A stretch of 64,000 bases of DNA from Nemopilema nomurai (GCA_003864495.1 ML133383.1:641560-705559), one strand, 5' to 3'; positions 1 through 15,000 are shown, numbered from the stretch's first letter. The notes: a model not told the origin generated them from the letters alone. Program-made: numbers and translations.

Positions 1-92
1 AGTGAAATATTTCATAATTTTTTACATTGCAAGCAGATTTTTTTGTTTTAACAAGAGCAATAACTAGCTTCTACTCTGTTTTAATCTGTTAG

Positions 93-3000
93 GTGCCAGA
101 TGGGGTAAATTCGTTACTTGTTGGCCAGATTGGGACTGACCCAACTCCAATGATAATCGCCGGTGGCAACTGCTCTGTACAGGGTTACAATGCTGATGGA
201 GATGATAACTTCTGGACGGTAATGAGATTGTAATCATTACTCAGAATAGTATCTTTCTTTCTCATGTTGATAATTGATGTTGATGATGCTGCAAAGATGA
301 TTTACACTTATCACTCATTTTAAACTGTTTATACCTCATGGTAATGTTCATAGAAACAATCCGAAAATTTACTCTTCAAATCTAAAGATAAGATTCCTTA
401 AATCACACATCTTAAAGCTCTCTAAACCGCTCTCCTAAATTGCATTATTCAGCCAATGCTTGGAATGGTGTGCAACTGCACGCCCATGTCTTGGCACATG
501 CCACCTATTGCTTAGAAGTACAGTTTGGATGTTATAGCATCACTTTTCTGAAGAGCCTTTTATTTAAACAGAATGAGGCTCTAGTTGCCTGAAAAATCAT
601 CATTGGTGGTATTCTGTACTTCTTGTAAGTCCTATTGCATTCTTCAGTAAATGATTTCAAATATCTTTTCAAATAGCTTTTGAAAAATCCAGCACTCTAT
701 ATTTCAGGTAACTGGTGACAATGTCTGCTCATTGGCTTTGAGTGATTTCAATGAAGATGGCTACTCTGAGGTTTGCTTAAAATGTCATCAGATTTCATGA
801 TTTTTCTTTTGTCAAATTTTTGTGAAGTCAGGTGTGTGTTGGCTGTCTTTCATTTGCTAAGAGGTAGAGAGCTGAAAAAAGATTTAAATGATAAAATACA
901 CTTTTCATGCGATTAGTCTCTATAAATACCAACTTTTTTATATAGTTGCTTGTTGGTTCAGAGGATTATGACATTCGAGTTTTCAAGGAGGATGAGATTA
1001 TTGCAGAAATGACAGAAACTGAGGTATTAAAACATTTAATTTTTTCAAACATTTATCTTTGCCTATCTCTCAGGTTTTCCTGTTAATCCACTCCAGTATA
1101 GCTTTTAGTCTACTAACATGGCATGTCTTTAGTCCACAGCATGTTAAGGAGTGTGGTTGTTTAGTAGGTAGTGTGTTGGTGTATATTATTCTAAGTTAGA
1201 CACTCTACATTCAGTTCAAAGCAGATAAATTGTTCTTTTAAATGGTTGCTTGAAGCTAAAGAATGTGGGATTTGTTTGGGAGACCAGCTAAACTTACTAA
1301 TGTTTCTGTCTACTCTTTAACCTCAAGGTCATAATAGTCTTTTGAAGCATTCACTTGAAAGGGGCCCCTGTTTCTGATAAATACCTACTGCCCAATGACT
1401 CACCTTCGGACAGGGTACAGGTCACAGTTCTCCAGTTTTTTCAAATTTTTTGAAAATGTCATTAAATAGCGACACTAAAGAGTTGCCATACTTTGAATGC
1501 TCTGTCATTTTTCTAGCGGACCCTAGGTTCATTGATTTGAAAGTAAACACAACTAATTTGGCAATTCTTTATCTATGCAGTGACCATTTACCAATGAGCC
1601 CATGGGGCCTGGCCAAGAGGTCCCCTGAAGTTTTTAATTCTAGGGGGCCCCAAACAGAATTTTGAAAAGCCAATGTAAAGTGCTATTGACGAATTGAGTA
1701 GCCTGACATGAAATTCTTTGGCAATTTTTCGAGGACTCCATCAACTTTGGACCCAGGGCCCCAGCAGATATGTGGGCAGTAAATGCGTCCCTGCATCTAT
1801 GGCCATTCAAGCTTGCTTAGAAACAATTATCCCATCTCTTATGGGACGCCAGTCCCTTATTACTGATTTTTCTCAATCATTCCCAATCAAAAATTTTCCC
1901 TGTGACTGCAGTGTTTACAGTGAACATATTTGATCATATGGCGGGCGCACCCCAAACATCTCTTTCCCCGCCCTTTCATTGAACCGAACCAATTGATGAA
2001 CGTCTTCATAGTGTTTGTTCTGTATCTTGAGACACCTCTGATCCCAAAGCCAATCGAACATTTCAAAGGAATACAACGATGTTTGCAGACTGTCTGCTTC
2101 AAACGAATAGCATTTGCTTGGGCATCGATCAAACCCGATTGCAAAACAAATCCCCTCCTGCACTCTCCTTTCAAGCTGCGACGCGTACGGCTCCTTCGTA
2201 GTGTCTATATCGTTGCTTGAGAGATAGTTGCCGCTTTCCCTATAGTGCCTCGCGTGGATAGCCACTCTTGGCTTGGGCACCTTAAATGCAGGATTAATGC
2301 TTTTTATATACGATGTAGTTTGTTGTGTAGGCCGCCTGTTTTCTCCGTTCCACGTGTCATCAGGAGTCATTTGCAAGTGGAAGTCGTATTCCTCTCTGTG
2401 GAAATACCAGACATAGTTGCATATAACACTAAACTGGCACATGCAGTCATTCAGCCCACTCCCTTTGAAATACGCATTTTCTATGCGCATGCTCTCTCTG
2501 AAGGCGTGCAAGAACGTTCGATTCAATCGCCTGGCTATGTATCTTCGCATCTCGATTATATGCTGCACCTTGAATATAACTGGGAAGTACGACATGCACT
2601 GCAGTGCCTCCTTTTCGCCCAACAAATACTCTGTGACGTCAGACCAGCATTCCCAGTGCTGCTGCCAATAGGGCTCTCCTATACGCGCCTGCACAGTGGG
2701 TTTTCCATCGATGAACAGCGTCCTCGGGGTCACTACTGACACAAACATCGTGTCTGCATCCACAAACCCAACATACTCCGCACTGACGTATTTTTCTGGA
2801 TAGAAATAGTCTAAATACATCCGTTGACGCTGTTTCCCGTGGTAAAAGTACGCGTTTTCTGGTTGCAAGTAAACGACTTTCGGCCAAGGCCATGAATTGG
2901 ACAGTCGCTCACCTGTTTCATGGTCTGATTCGTCGTCCAAAACAAGTGTCAGATTCAAACGATCTCCAGGCCAAAATAGCCTCAGACTCTTCAGAAACCA

Positions 3001-6000
3001 AGAGCTGTACAATTTCACAAACACAGGGCTACTGTTCATGCGCAGAGCAAGCTCCAGACTTGGACATCCATCCCACGGACTCGTCTGCTGATGATCTGAG
3101 ATGCTCGTCTCTTGATCAGATGTGAACAACTTTGTTTTGTAGCGGCTGAAATATATTGTCAACAAGACAAACACAAGTATGAAAACAATTCCTGCATGTT
3201 TCATTTGGTTGGGCTATGTTGTGTGTGACGATGGTGGGGCAGCTCTTTCCAAAACATCTTTCTTCGTACACAACTATCGTCGAAATGCCAGCCAAAACAA
3301 GGTTTCTTAAGCAATCTCTCCGGTTCAAATCGCCATCTTTTATCCCTCCAGTGCATGAACCAAGCAGGTTCCGTTTCCCGGACAACCAAACCAGCCCTGT
3401 TATCGATGTCAAAACCAGCTCCAGCTGAACAATGATCTTCTCCAACTGGCATATACACGACCTTTTAGTCCGTGTCTCTTATCAAGCCGAATCCTTTTAG
3501 GCAGCCGAGCAATCATGGACCACAGAAGCAAATGATCTGACGCCTTATTGTTCCAAATATTCCTTTTATTATTTCCACCCACGTTTCAATATCACATCTA
3601 ATACGTTTTCTCCCCTATTTGGCTTGATGAAGTTCGCATATCGATTCATCTTGTTGATATTATCTCCATTATTCTATCTGTGGTGGCGTAAAAGGCCCCA
3701 CTGAAACCCCATCACCCCCTGTTCCGGTACAGTTTACTACTTCCGTTTTTGACGACCGTTTGTTTCTCTAAAATTACGTCATATTTCTGCCGCCAACTCA
3801 AGTTTCAGGAGGGAAAACCACCGCTTTGTCAAACCGTATTGTTCAAGACACTGAAAATACAAAAGAGCTCTTGACAGGGAAATTTCTTGTCATTGAAGAC
3901 TTTACGTTAATCAACCATTAGGTCACGTGCCAGTCAACTAAGTACCTGTTTGTTAATCCAATTAAGACGCCTTTCATCGATGATCAAATGGATAACTCAC
4001 TTTTGCATCATTGCCTCTTTTTCATAAAGCGTAGTTTACACGAGCAAGTTTTCTATGACAATTTTCAATTGACAATTTGTTTTTGCTCGTGTAGGTGAGG
4101 TCAATTTGAGCTCATATGACAATTTTTCATATGACAAATGTACTTTTATTTGCCATGTGAAAAATTGTCATAGAAAACTTGAGCTTGAGCTGTTTATTTG
4201 TTTTCATAGGGTAGGTAATGTTTATTGCCTCGCTTTTATCCCTTATCAGCCCAATTTTTTAAAAACATTTTCAAACGCTTTCGCAAGGTAAAAATTCAAG
4301 TCATGGACTCAGATGAAGAGTGCACTGCAGCAGCATTAATCGCTTATGCAATTATTAAAAAACGAAAAAGAATGCGTAAGAGAAGGCGTCGATCGATGTT
4401 GGTTAAGCTATGGTTAAGCCGTAGGAACGAATTTGGTGTTGATAACAAACATTTTTCTTCTCTTCATGCATTAATAAATTCTTCAGTGACTTCTGATCGC
4501 TGTGAGCCTGATGGTGACAAAATCTGCCCAGACTGCACAGTATGGACAAAAAGGGACATAGACAACTGCGGTATCACTAAGCATGATTATGCACCAGGGG
4601 GCAGTAGGGACAAGATATGCCCCTCTTGAATTAAACTTTCCATTGACGAAACATTACAGGGCCTTTGCTGAGACCAAACTTTGATGCAAAAACAATTTGC
4701 GTCTCTTTTTTACCTTGAAATGTCTCGGGGAACCATTGCAGCAGTACTAAAAAGCAACCATAAAGGTTATAGATGCATGTGACAAGTTTTCTGGTGCCCT
4801 TTTAAGAATTCCCCCATACCCCTCTCTTGTACAAGTGTCCCTAGCTAGAACAAAAGAATTCGACATCTAAACAGCTTTTGTCTTTTTGCCCACTGGAATG
4901 TACCTTCATCATAAATTCAGGCTGCAGAGCTTATTAAAATGCGTAAAATCCACTCACAGTTCGCTTCTCTGATTAAGAATTATGAGACATTCCAATACCA
5001 ATATTCACCTCTTTCATATGTCATAAAAACGAAAGGCACTGGCACATTGCATTAAAAGCTGGAACCAGAAGTCTTGAGAGTAGGAAGAACAATGCAAAAA
5101 TTACCTGGCTATCTTGTAAACTTTTGACTGAAAGTTCAGTGGATGACCTCATACCGTGTGTTTTTAATTGTCTTCGACTCCCAGCATCCCATCGTCCCAT
5201 TTGCAATAGTAGCAGTCAGATGCCTTGAATTATTGTTTTATTTCATAGCAAAGTATTTAGTAGAATCTATCATCCATGTTTGTTGCTGTTTTGTTGCTGT
5301 CCTTAGCCAATTTGTCTTGTTTTTATCGTAGGCAGTGACGTCATTATACTCCCTGTATGGAAGCAGGTTCGGCTATGCGCTGAGAAATGGCACAGTCGGC
5401 GTCTACGATCGCAGTGCAAGATACTGGAGGATCAAGGTATATCTACCAGAGAGCCGTGCTACTGGAAGGGGTTTCTTACTGCAGGAGGGGGTGCGGGGTG
5501 ATTTTACTGTGGGAAGGGGGTGCGGGGTGATTTTACTGTGGGAGGGGGGTTATTTAACTGTGGGAGGGGGTGTGGGGGTGATTTTACTGTGGGGGGGATG
5601 ATTTTACTGTGGGAGGGGGTGCGGAGTGATTTTACTGTAGGAGGGGGGTGTGGAGTGATTTTACTGTAGGAGGGGGGTGTGGAGTGATTTTACTGTGGGA
5701 GGGGGTGTGGAGTGATTTACTGTGGGGGGGTGCGGGGTGATTTTACTGTGGGAAAGGGTGCGGGGTGATTTACTGTAGAATGTTCATTTTTAGTGATGGA
5801 ATGCCTAGCTATGGAAAATGAAGTTGACATGGGTCATTTTCAGGGGGCTGTTTCACTTTGCAAATGCATTGAACTAATCCCATTTTTTTAATTTTTAGCT
5901 GCTTTTTAGCCATGATATTTGAATGTGAAAGAATTCACTTTTCAACAGAATGGTGTTTATCTTTTAGTCCAAGAACCAAGCCATTGCAATTTATAGCTTT

Positions 6001-9000
6001 GACCTCGATGGGGATGGTGTCCCAGAGCTAATCACCGGCTGGTCCAATGGAAAGGTCCGTGCTCTATTTCGTGTGTGCCACTTTTTGTGGTACAAGTATT
6101 GTGGTACTAGTTACAGTTTTCCTGTTATAGTATATCGTTTTGAAGCGTGTATGAATTTTTGCAAATGCATTATTATAGGAGACCCTGTCATCATCTTTTG
6201 TCTCATTATGCATTCTTTTCGGACCTTGTAACATATCTAATGTTGGTATTTTTATGTTATTTTATATTTTTCTTCCCATAATATTGTTAGCTTTTCTATT
6301 ATCATATATTGTTCATCTTTTTTTTTTTTGTTGGCCATATTGTTTCGCCACATCGAATTAGTTCTAATAAAGCCAAAATTTTAAAAGTAAATTGTGCAAT
6401 GCACCTTTGGTTTGCAAAATTTTACTCCCCGGAAATATTTGGTCGATTTCAAAATGATGTTGCGTTACAAAATCACTTCCAAAGAGTCAAAATTACTCTT
6501 ACAGGTTAGAGTGAATTATGATGTTTCCTAATTTGTTTGAAAAGATGTCGAATCTATTTGCCAGAAGCACAACGCACCTAATTTCCTATGATTTTATCAT
6601 TTCACGTGAGCGTGTTTTCGGGATATCGTTGAAAATAATTCAAATTTATCAGAATGTTGACCTTCGTTGAAAACAGGTGGATGCAAGAAATGACAGAACT
6701 GGCGAGGTTGTGTTTAAAGACAATCTTGGCAGTGCGATATCTGGGATTGTGGATGCAGATTACCGGATGGATGGGAAACAGCAGCTCATTGTTTGTTCTA
6801 TAGAAGGGCAAGGTGAGGAACACGAACCGATAGTAGACTAATTTCTGCAAGATTTCTGCAAGATTTACTGAGAGTCGTCCTTTGCTGAGAAAGAGTTAAA
6901 GATGTGGTGGATAAAGGAATTAGCTTTCTTGTTAATGCCAGAAGTAACCCTTTGAAGTTCTTATGATAAATAATTACTTTTTCGAGAGTGCTTAAGGTTG
7001 GTCTTTCCTTGTTCTTTCGTAACCATTATCGCCAAACAAATTCGATGGTTGATAATAACGCGGTCTTTCTGCGTTGTCTTGTGATTTTTCCTTATCAGGT
7101 TCTGGTATCTATATCAGATCCAAAGTTGAACTTATTTGGCAAAGAAGACTTTTGTCTTAGGTTACGAAATCATAGGCCTTGAAAATTTCAAAATTGATAA
7201 CCCATGTCATGCTTTAAGTTTTGTCTGGAATTACAATCAGGATATGAGTAAGGATCATAAAGCTATCTTCTTACTGTTTGTAAAGAAAATTTATCATTCC
7301 TTGGCTCCCTGTTTTTAGTGCGAGGCTACCTTCCTGCTGATGCTGAGAGCAAAAATGTTGTTGTTGATATCAATGCGGACCAAGATGCACTGCGTGAACT
7401 GGCAATTAAAAAGCAGAACCTTCTTACAGAGCTCAAGAATTACTCTGAAAATGAGAAGGTGCTTTCAAATATTTCTGTTATAGCCGTGATTTTCCGCTTT
7501 GCTTAGTTTTTCAATTTAACTTTTAAACATTGGCTCGTGGAATCGTTTTAGGGTTATTGAAAATGGTGCCTTGACCCAAGATTCTTCGTTTTATAAATGA
7601 AAATGCTACATTTAAAACTCTAAAAAGCGATTGGCCAATTTAATTTTTAAGATTCTTTCCTTTCAATAAAACCTTTTAATCGATGAGAAAACACCTACCC
7701 AAATACAATAATAAATTTGAGACCACTATAGCATTTAAGAATTTAAAGTAGTATGATGTTAGGGTTTCAAAACTGGCCTATGTCATGAACACCCGTCTAT
7801 AGTTGCTAAACGTTGCTATTTTAGGTTGGAAAGCACGTCAAAGCCGGGGACCATCATGCTAGCGTCTCTGGTGTTGGCATGATACCTGCAAACACGCAGC
7901 TTCAGACGTCACTCAGCATTTCCACTGGCAGCGATGGCGTGAAACCTCATGTAGATCTCACCATTCAGGTCTCTGCACATTTCACGTGACGCCCTTTGTA
8001 GCTTATGTCTCTATCTCCTTTGAAGGCTTTAAACATTACATTGCATGGTGTCTCTTCTTCGCGGTCACTAGAGATCTAAGGCAGCTGGCATTTCTTGCTC
8101 TCTTTTCATGTCTGTGAAGGTCTAGGATGCTTTGTGTTTAACTGACTGATTTGCGCTTCTCTTACGAATCCTTTCTATCCTTGCACACTCATGACAGTTT
8201 AAGATCCAATTTTAAGCCACGCCATTTAGCTTTTTAACCTGCAGTTCTCTGCAAAACGTGCAGCCTTTTAATAATAAATGCAGCTCTGAAGAAAGAACTG
8301 TGCAATACTGAGACCTTGAGTTAAAATAAAATGAGAACTTGACGAATATTGTGGCATATGGTGCAAGCAGAAGCAGAAATGACAAAATAGTCCAGACACT
8401 GTGGAAATCAATCAATCGTTCTAGAGATAGGGATTGATCCTTTTGCACAGTACTCCAAATGGAATTTACTATTCTAAGTATATCTCTAGAAAAGCATCCT
8501 TGACACAGTATGTTCAACAGCGATAAAGGGAAAAAATTCAGGTTATCCACACAGCTCCTGTCAATGCCGCGATAGGAGATTGCAAAGAAATCAAGGAACA
8601 GTCTATAAATACCTATTACCCATTAGAAATCAATACTTCAACCTTTAGTATCTATGGGCATACATTTGTATGTTGTTGCTTCCGCCTTGCTATGTATACT
8701 TAGGACTTTTTGCTGCGTTTGGGGTGTCTTGTTTTTTACCCGAAAAATCTCTAGTTTTTACCTCATCGCAAAGCTGTCATATTTTTACTCTCATAGTTTT
8801 CATTAAACCGAAATGTAAGAAGTTTGCAACATAAAACAGGGAGAAACTTCCCGTAAAACGAGTCAAATTATTTTAAAGCGAATAAAATGTTTAATTGATT
8901 TTAAACTGATGATGCTATCAGAATCCAATTATATTGTTATCTCTTTTTTGCAGACTACAAACGAAACCGTCATTCGCACTGTCTTGATTTTTGCAGAAGG

Positions 9001-12000
9001 GATCTTCGAGGGGGAAAGCTATGTTGTCCATCCCCCCGTTAACAAGCTCACTTCAGCGCTGCATATCCCAATATTCCCACCAAAGGATGCCCCTGTCGAT
9101 CTGCATATAAAAGCATTTGTAGGGTACAAAACAAGGTAAGGATTTCGGAGGATATTCCGTGGACGGGGGTAGTTTGAGAGGATCATTGACTTGAAATTTT
9201 TGCCACATTCTTTGCAAGTTACCCTGTTGACAAATTACATAACAACCCACTTGGCCAGATTAAATTTTTGTCCGCAAAAACAGGACGAGGAAAAACAGTT
9301 CCTTCATTATGAAAAGGATAATCACAGAAATAAAGAACAATTTGAACAACATTGCTTTTCAATTTTCTTTAATTTCAGTGAGCTCTTTTACTGTCAATGG
9401 CCGTATTTACTCACGCGTTGGTGAGGTGACCCTCTGATACCATTCCCTGTCATAAATCAACTTGTGTGCTTTTTCATTTAAGTACTGGTCGTATTAATTG
9501 TTCGTTTTGAATGTCGTAACATATAACGGCCATTGATTCCATTTCAGCCAACAGTTCCACGTGTTTGAGTTAACAAGGCAACTTCCAAGGTACATCATTA
9601 TAATTTTCTTCTTCTTATTTTTCTGATAAGCTGATAGAAAGACAGTTTATTTCTCCATTCCAAGTCAAATATATTGTTTTTCTACTTCATGAATATTTAA
9701 GAATTTTTCATGTCAACTCGTTTGCTTTCATTAATTTTTCTCATTCAGTTTCTTTGATGTTTTTCTAATACCAGTTATTTTTCTCAATCATGAGTCTAAT
9801 TTCCATTCAATAAAAGTTCACATTTTAAAAGTAATTATATTTCATGTAGAGAATTGACTTGTGAAACCAGATAGTATGGTTAACTTCCTTTTTCAATCCT
9901 GAAAAGTTTTCTTAAGCCCTAAGTTGAGTTAAATCGAGTTGAGTTGAGTTTAGCGTTGTTGAAGCATGTTGTGTTGTGTTTTATGGTCTAATTTAAAGCT
10001 CTGTTATCTTGTGATGATATAAGCTCTGGAACACATCTGTATGTATATTCCTCCTTCTTCCATAGGTTCTCCCTGTATTCATTTTGTCCGGATGGCTACG
10101 CTGAACCAAAGTCATATGTAAAGTTCACCGTCCATGAGAGAGTCAATAGAGTAAATTTTTCCATTTATTCACTCTTACTACTGATATCAGACGCATTTAC
10201 AGCATAAGATTATAACGCCTTGGCATCGTGAGCCTGTTCTTTTACAGTTAAAGCTAAGGGTTCAACATTCCGCATCACTTCGTAAAGGAATTTAAAGTCG
10301 GCTGCTATATGAAGCTAATCGAAACATTTTGAAGATACATTCTTTGAAAGATCTCGTGAGCAATTCTCAATGTTGATTTAGAGTTAACATGAATTAAAAA
10401 GAAGACCAATAGTAGTCTGGTCTGAAGACTGATTTATCATGCAACATCTCGAGGAAATTTGCATGATCCTTAAACTGCTAATGTTTACCGCAACGATGCT
10501 TAGTTTTGATTAGCTGCTAACTAGTCTTATGAGTTTAGTCAGATGAAAAATGATTATTATCATCATAAAATCTCAGCATATGCGCAAAGTCGATGAAAGT
10601 TAAACTGATTGACATAAAGTCCTGCTAAACCCGAGAAAAGCAAAATATTTTTTTTAAATTTATTTTATGCTATGTAATCTATATATCAGAAGTGCATTAT
10701 CTGCTTTGCTCCAAGAAAAAGTTCCAAGTATATGTCTTTACTTTACAGGTCATTATGTGGATCAACCAGAATTTTCTCCTCCCATCTGAAGTTGTCGCAG
10801 AGAACCAGTCTCTAGATGTGAAATTCCTGTCTTTGCGCACCGAGGCTCCTTTGTTTATCAAGATGTCTTCCAATGGAGAAGTAATTGGCAGTCCTTTATC
10901 ATAATTGTCTTTCTGTCATTGTCTTTGGGTTTTCGTCATATTTGATTCACTTTTGTCATCATTTCTTGTAACTATCAGGTCATGTTGCTTGTGTAACGCC
11001 AATCACACCCACTTAGAAATGCAGCTTTCTCTTGACTCTCATTCTTTCTGCTTTTCTATTTCCAGTTTCTCCGAGATGAGTTCAATTAAAGCAGTTACTT
11101 GAATAAAACTCCAGAGTACTCGTTCTCTCTAGCTTTATCTAATAGAATCTTAACTCCTTTCCTTAGTCATTTGCTCACCTGAAAGCTCTCTTCTTTAATT
11201 TCTTATCGTTAACAAATCTACAATCAACGACTTGATTTACCAAAAGTCTAATACTCAACTTGACTTCAACATTTATTATACTACTGTAAAATGCTGCACC
11301 CTCTATTTATCTGTTCGCTCTATACATCTTTGCATCGTTTGCTTAATTATTCTTTACTTCTGATATGACTCTCAAATTTTCTTTTTTTACTGTTTGCCAT
11401 TTAGAACTGACAGGGTTTTAATCTATTTATAGATGGTTATCCAAACAGACAATATGGATTTGGCTGGTTCACTGATCCAAGCCTTAGCAAGCTCTCTGGC
11501 AGTCACAGTATGTGCTCCTTATCTTGACATCATGAATTTACGCGCACACTTAGAAATGAATTCGAACTACAATGCCCGCCAAAAGTGTTGGAACAGTCCA
11601 ATCATCTTTCCTACTAAACGTCCCCCCACCCCCATATACAATGTTGGTTTCCGACTGGAAAATGACAACAAATGTATGTTGGAGCGCAGATTGTGTAACC
11701 CATGTTTAGCGACATGTTCACCTACCTTCACAACATTGTTTAAGGGGGGGGAGGGGGTTCTGTCTGCTTGAAATAGGGAATTGAAGTGAAAATATGCATT
11801 TATTACGAGTAGAATATCGGTGTTCCAACTACTTTTGGCGGGCATTGTAGTTATAATTCAACCTCAATCGCCATCTTTTTTTCATATGCAAATATTTGCT
11901 ATGAGTACAGGATTAAAACGACCAAGAAACTTCATTGTCTCAGCATCTGTTGCCAAATATCATTGCGTTTCTTTGTTCTGTACCCATTTTTGTTGCAAGG

Positions 12001-15000
12001 AAGATGATTATTCTGAAATAGAAAATTTTTCAGAAAAAAGTTGAATTTGAAAGGATTAGGAAATGTGGCTTTCCTTGCAATGGTAAAAAACTGTAGGATT
12101 TTGTTTTAACAATGTTTATGTTCCCAAATTTTAAGTGTTGATAAGACATCGAAGTCGTTCTGTCTGATCGCTTTTCTGTGACGTATGACGATCCTTTGAA
12201 ATTGTCTTTTTTCCTCGATTCAAAAATTACAGAAATACATTAAGCACCTTAACCTGACTATGAAAAAAAAATTCTCCTTGTTCCCTGCGCTCAAGTAAGA
12301 AAGTTCGTTGATAAAAATGAGAAAAACTAGGGGTCATGGTGGTTTACGAATTTTTTAATGCAATGCTTTTACGATCAGTTCTGTGGTCGCAAATATAGTT
12401 GTCATTAACATCGCTCATTTCATATTCTCCCTCCAAGAATTTCGATTGTTTGTGACTAATTCATTGTTATGACTCGTTGAGAAATTCCTTGATTTCATTC
12501 CTCATCAGAAGCAATTTGACCAAAACATAAATTTAGTATGCAGTTGGGAATCATCTAGACGATGAAAGGCAACTAAATTTTGAGTAGATTGAGTCTGTTA
12601 ATTTCTAATGTTTTGTCTAAGGTCTGTCTTCTTTGAAATTATTTGTGAGGAATTTTGAGTGTTCTTGGTCGTTGTAAAAATTCCAATTGCTTGGTAGAGC
12701 CATGGAGAAATTTGCTGCCGATGCTTGTGAGAAAGTGTATTAAAATAGAACATGTTACCTTCTGCTGCATCAACAGTTGATCTATGTTTGACCCAACTAT
12801 GTCTGTCTTCTATGTTAACTCGGGAAGTTTGAGGCCTAAAGTAGATTGAATAACCATTTTTCTACGACGATAGTTATCTGTGAAATACTGATGGCTATCA
12901 TTTAACGATGGCTTCGACATCTGTCCCCTAAAAAAATGTGCGTTAAGTTGCCATTCTGAGAAGTATATCACCTGGTTTATCAGAAAGACTTTTTTGTAGG
13001 ATCTACAGTCAACGATGGACTTTCCTGATCTCTTGGAAGAACTAAGGACCATCTTGATAAAGGTATGGCTTTGTGTGCTGTTGCAGTGAAATATCAAGAG
13101 CACAAAAGTTTGACAGACACATAAAACATAGCATAGATGTTATTGATCAGTGATCACTCTTGGTAACTCTCCTTTTTTCGCATTTAAGCCGTCGTAATTA
13201 CGACAAACATACTGATTTTATCGTAAATACCACTGTAGCAAACACTATCGTAACTGATATTATCGTGACAAGCTTTGTCGTAACTACCATCACCGTAATT
13301 ATTGTTATCGTGACTATCCTTGTTTTGACTAATCTTACCACAACTAAGCTTATCGTAACTTTATCTTCTCGATGCATCTCGTCGTAACCACATAGTTTGT
13401 ATTGTCTTGGGCCAATTTCAACTTGACGTAATTTTAATTATCCTCATTATGTCTCAAGTGAAGCAGACAGAGTTTCTTATCGTAATTAGAAGATCGAGTT
13501 TGAAATATCTAGAAAATTTAAGAAGAACAAATACAAACAGTTGACAAAAGATGTAAGAAAGCGTGGTGGGTATATACATTAATTGAGCAAAAGTAATGAT
13601 CAGGTTGATACAAAAGGGCCATCAAAGCCTTTGCTAATGGTCGAAATCAATGAAGGTATTACCAACGCCCTATAGGCCCTATGGCCTGGGATATGGCGGG
13701 AAAATATAAAGAGGTGTGCTGACGCCATATTTGCCATGATTAATTTTTAAACCTGTGTAATACTTTTGCTCAGTAAGTGTATTGGATAACCAAAATTGCT
13801 TCTTGAGCATACATTTTGGTTGAAAGAGGCCTTTCAGCAACCCAATGATTAACACTGTCTGTTAATTAAGAGTTTTTCGAAGTGTTTACATCGGGTTACT
13901 CAAGCAAACGGGGGTGCTTGATATCATTACAGGCGGATGAGTTGCACAGTGTACGGGAGAAGCTGAACGCCGAAATGGCCGACCACTCCAATCTGATCAG
14001 GAGCCTTGTTGTTAGAGCCGAGGATGCTCGCATGATGTTCGACATGTAAGTTCCTTGGCATCGTCTTTGGCCTTCTTTTTCGACAGATTTACGCATTTAT
14101 GTCCCCCAACAAGGAGTTGTTTCGTTTTCCTTACAGCTAATGTCTTTTTCAATTCTTTCTCCAATTTATCTCCCTTATAAACAATAAGCTTATTATGTTG
14201 AAAATTGTCTTTTTAAGCATGCCTCATTCTTCATTGTAAGCATTTCTATTTCAAGAGTTGTCAACGAAGTTATGAAAATGGTGCTGCCTTTTGATCCTAC
14301 TCTTAACCAATGTTATATTACCCAATCAATTTGTGTGAGATGATTAACAAGTATACTTTGGACAATAAAAATATTATTAATAGTGCAGGTCATGTGAACA
14401 CTGAAATAATACTGTATATGTTGAACAAATGTTATGTGGTACAAAGCTTCACTATTGTGAGAATAAGCGAAATCATAATTTTTGCATACTAATGCTTGTA
14501 TGCGAAAACTATGGTACCGATATTTCTCACAATTGTAAACTCCTTTCGTTGTAAATCCAGGTCATTGCTATTGTGACATTAATTTTTGTCATAAAAGTCA
14601 AAACATCTACTAGGTGGTCTGGTTTTCCAAATACACTAAATATCTTGCTTTCGCTACATGAAAAGTAATTTAAAAATTTGGTTTATTTTTTATTGGTATA
14701 ACAACGCCGGTGATTTTATTTTATGATTTAAAGTGTAAAATTATAAAGGTGTAATGATTAGAAGTATAATAAGTATGAGGGATCAAAGTATAATGCTTAT
14801 GATTCGCTGCTTGATTGCAGGCCGAACATGCGAAAGGGCTACATGGAATTGTTTGACTTGAATCGTGATTTGATAAACGGCTACCAGATCAGATGCAGCA
14901 ACCACGAAGAGCTCTTGGCTTGTCTCAAGATTGTCAACCAAACGATACAGAGAGCCGGGAATTTGAGAGGTGGGTCTGGGGGCTAATAGAGTATCGTAAT

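Noticed and set aside
5335..5601. 88-aa plus ORF
   Set aside because: Its first third is a BBS2 exon; the rest reads through the donor into the minisatellite.
8212..8550. 112-aa minus ORF in BBS2 intron
   Set aside because: No recognised domain, leucine/serine-rich low-information sequence; no promoter or context.
11567..11845. ORFs on both strands at 11.4-11.85 kb
   Set aside because: They coincide with the MITE and its inverted ends; not genes.
13160..13387. 75-aa Thr/Val/Ile-rich ORF
   Set aside because: Openness is explained by the short-unit repeat; no splice or homology support.
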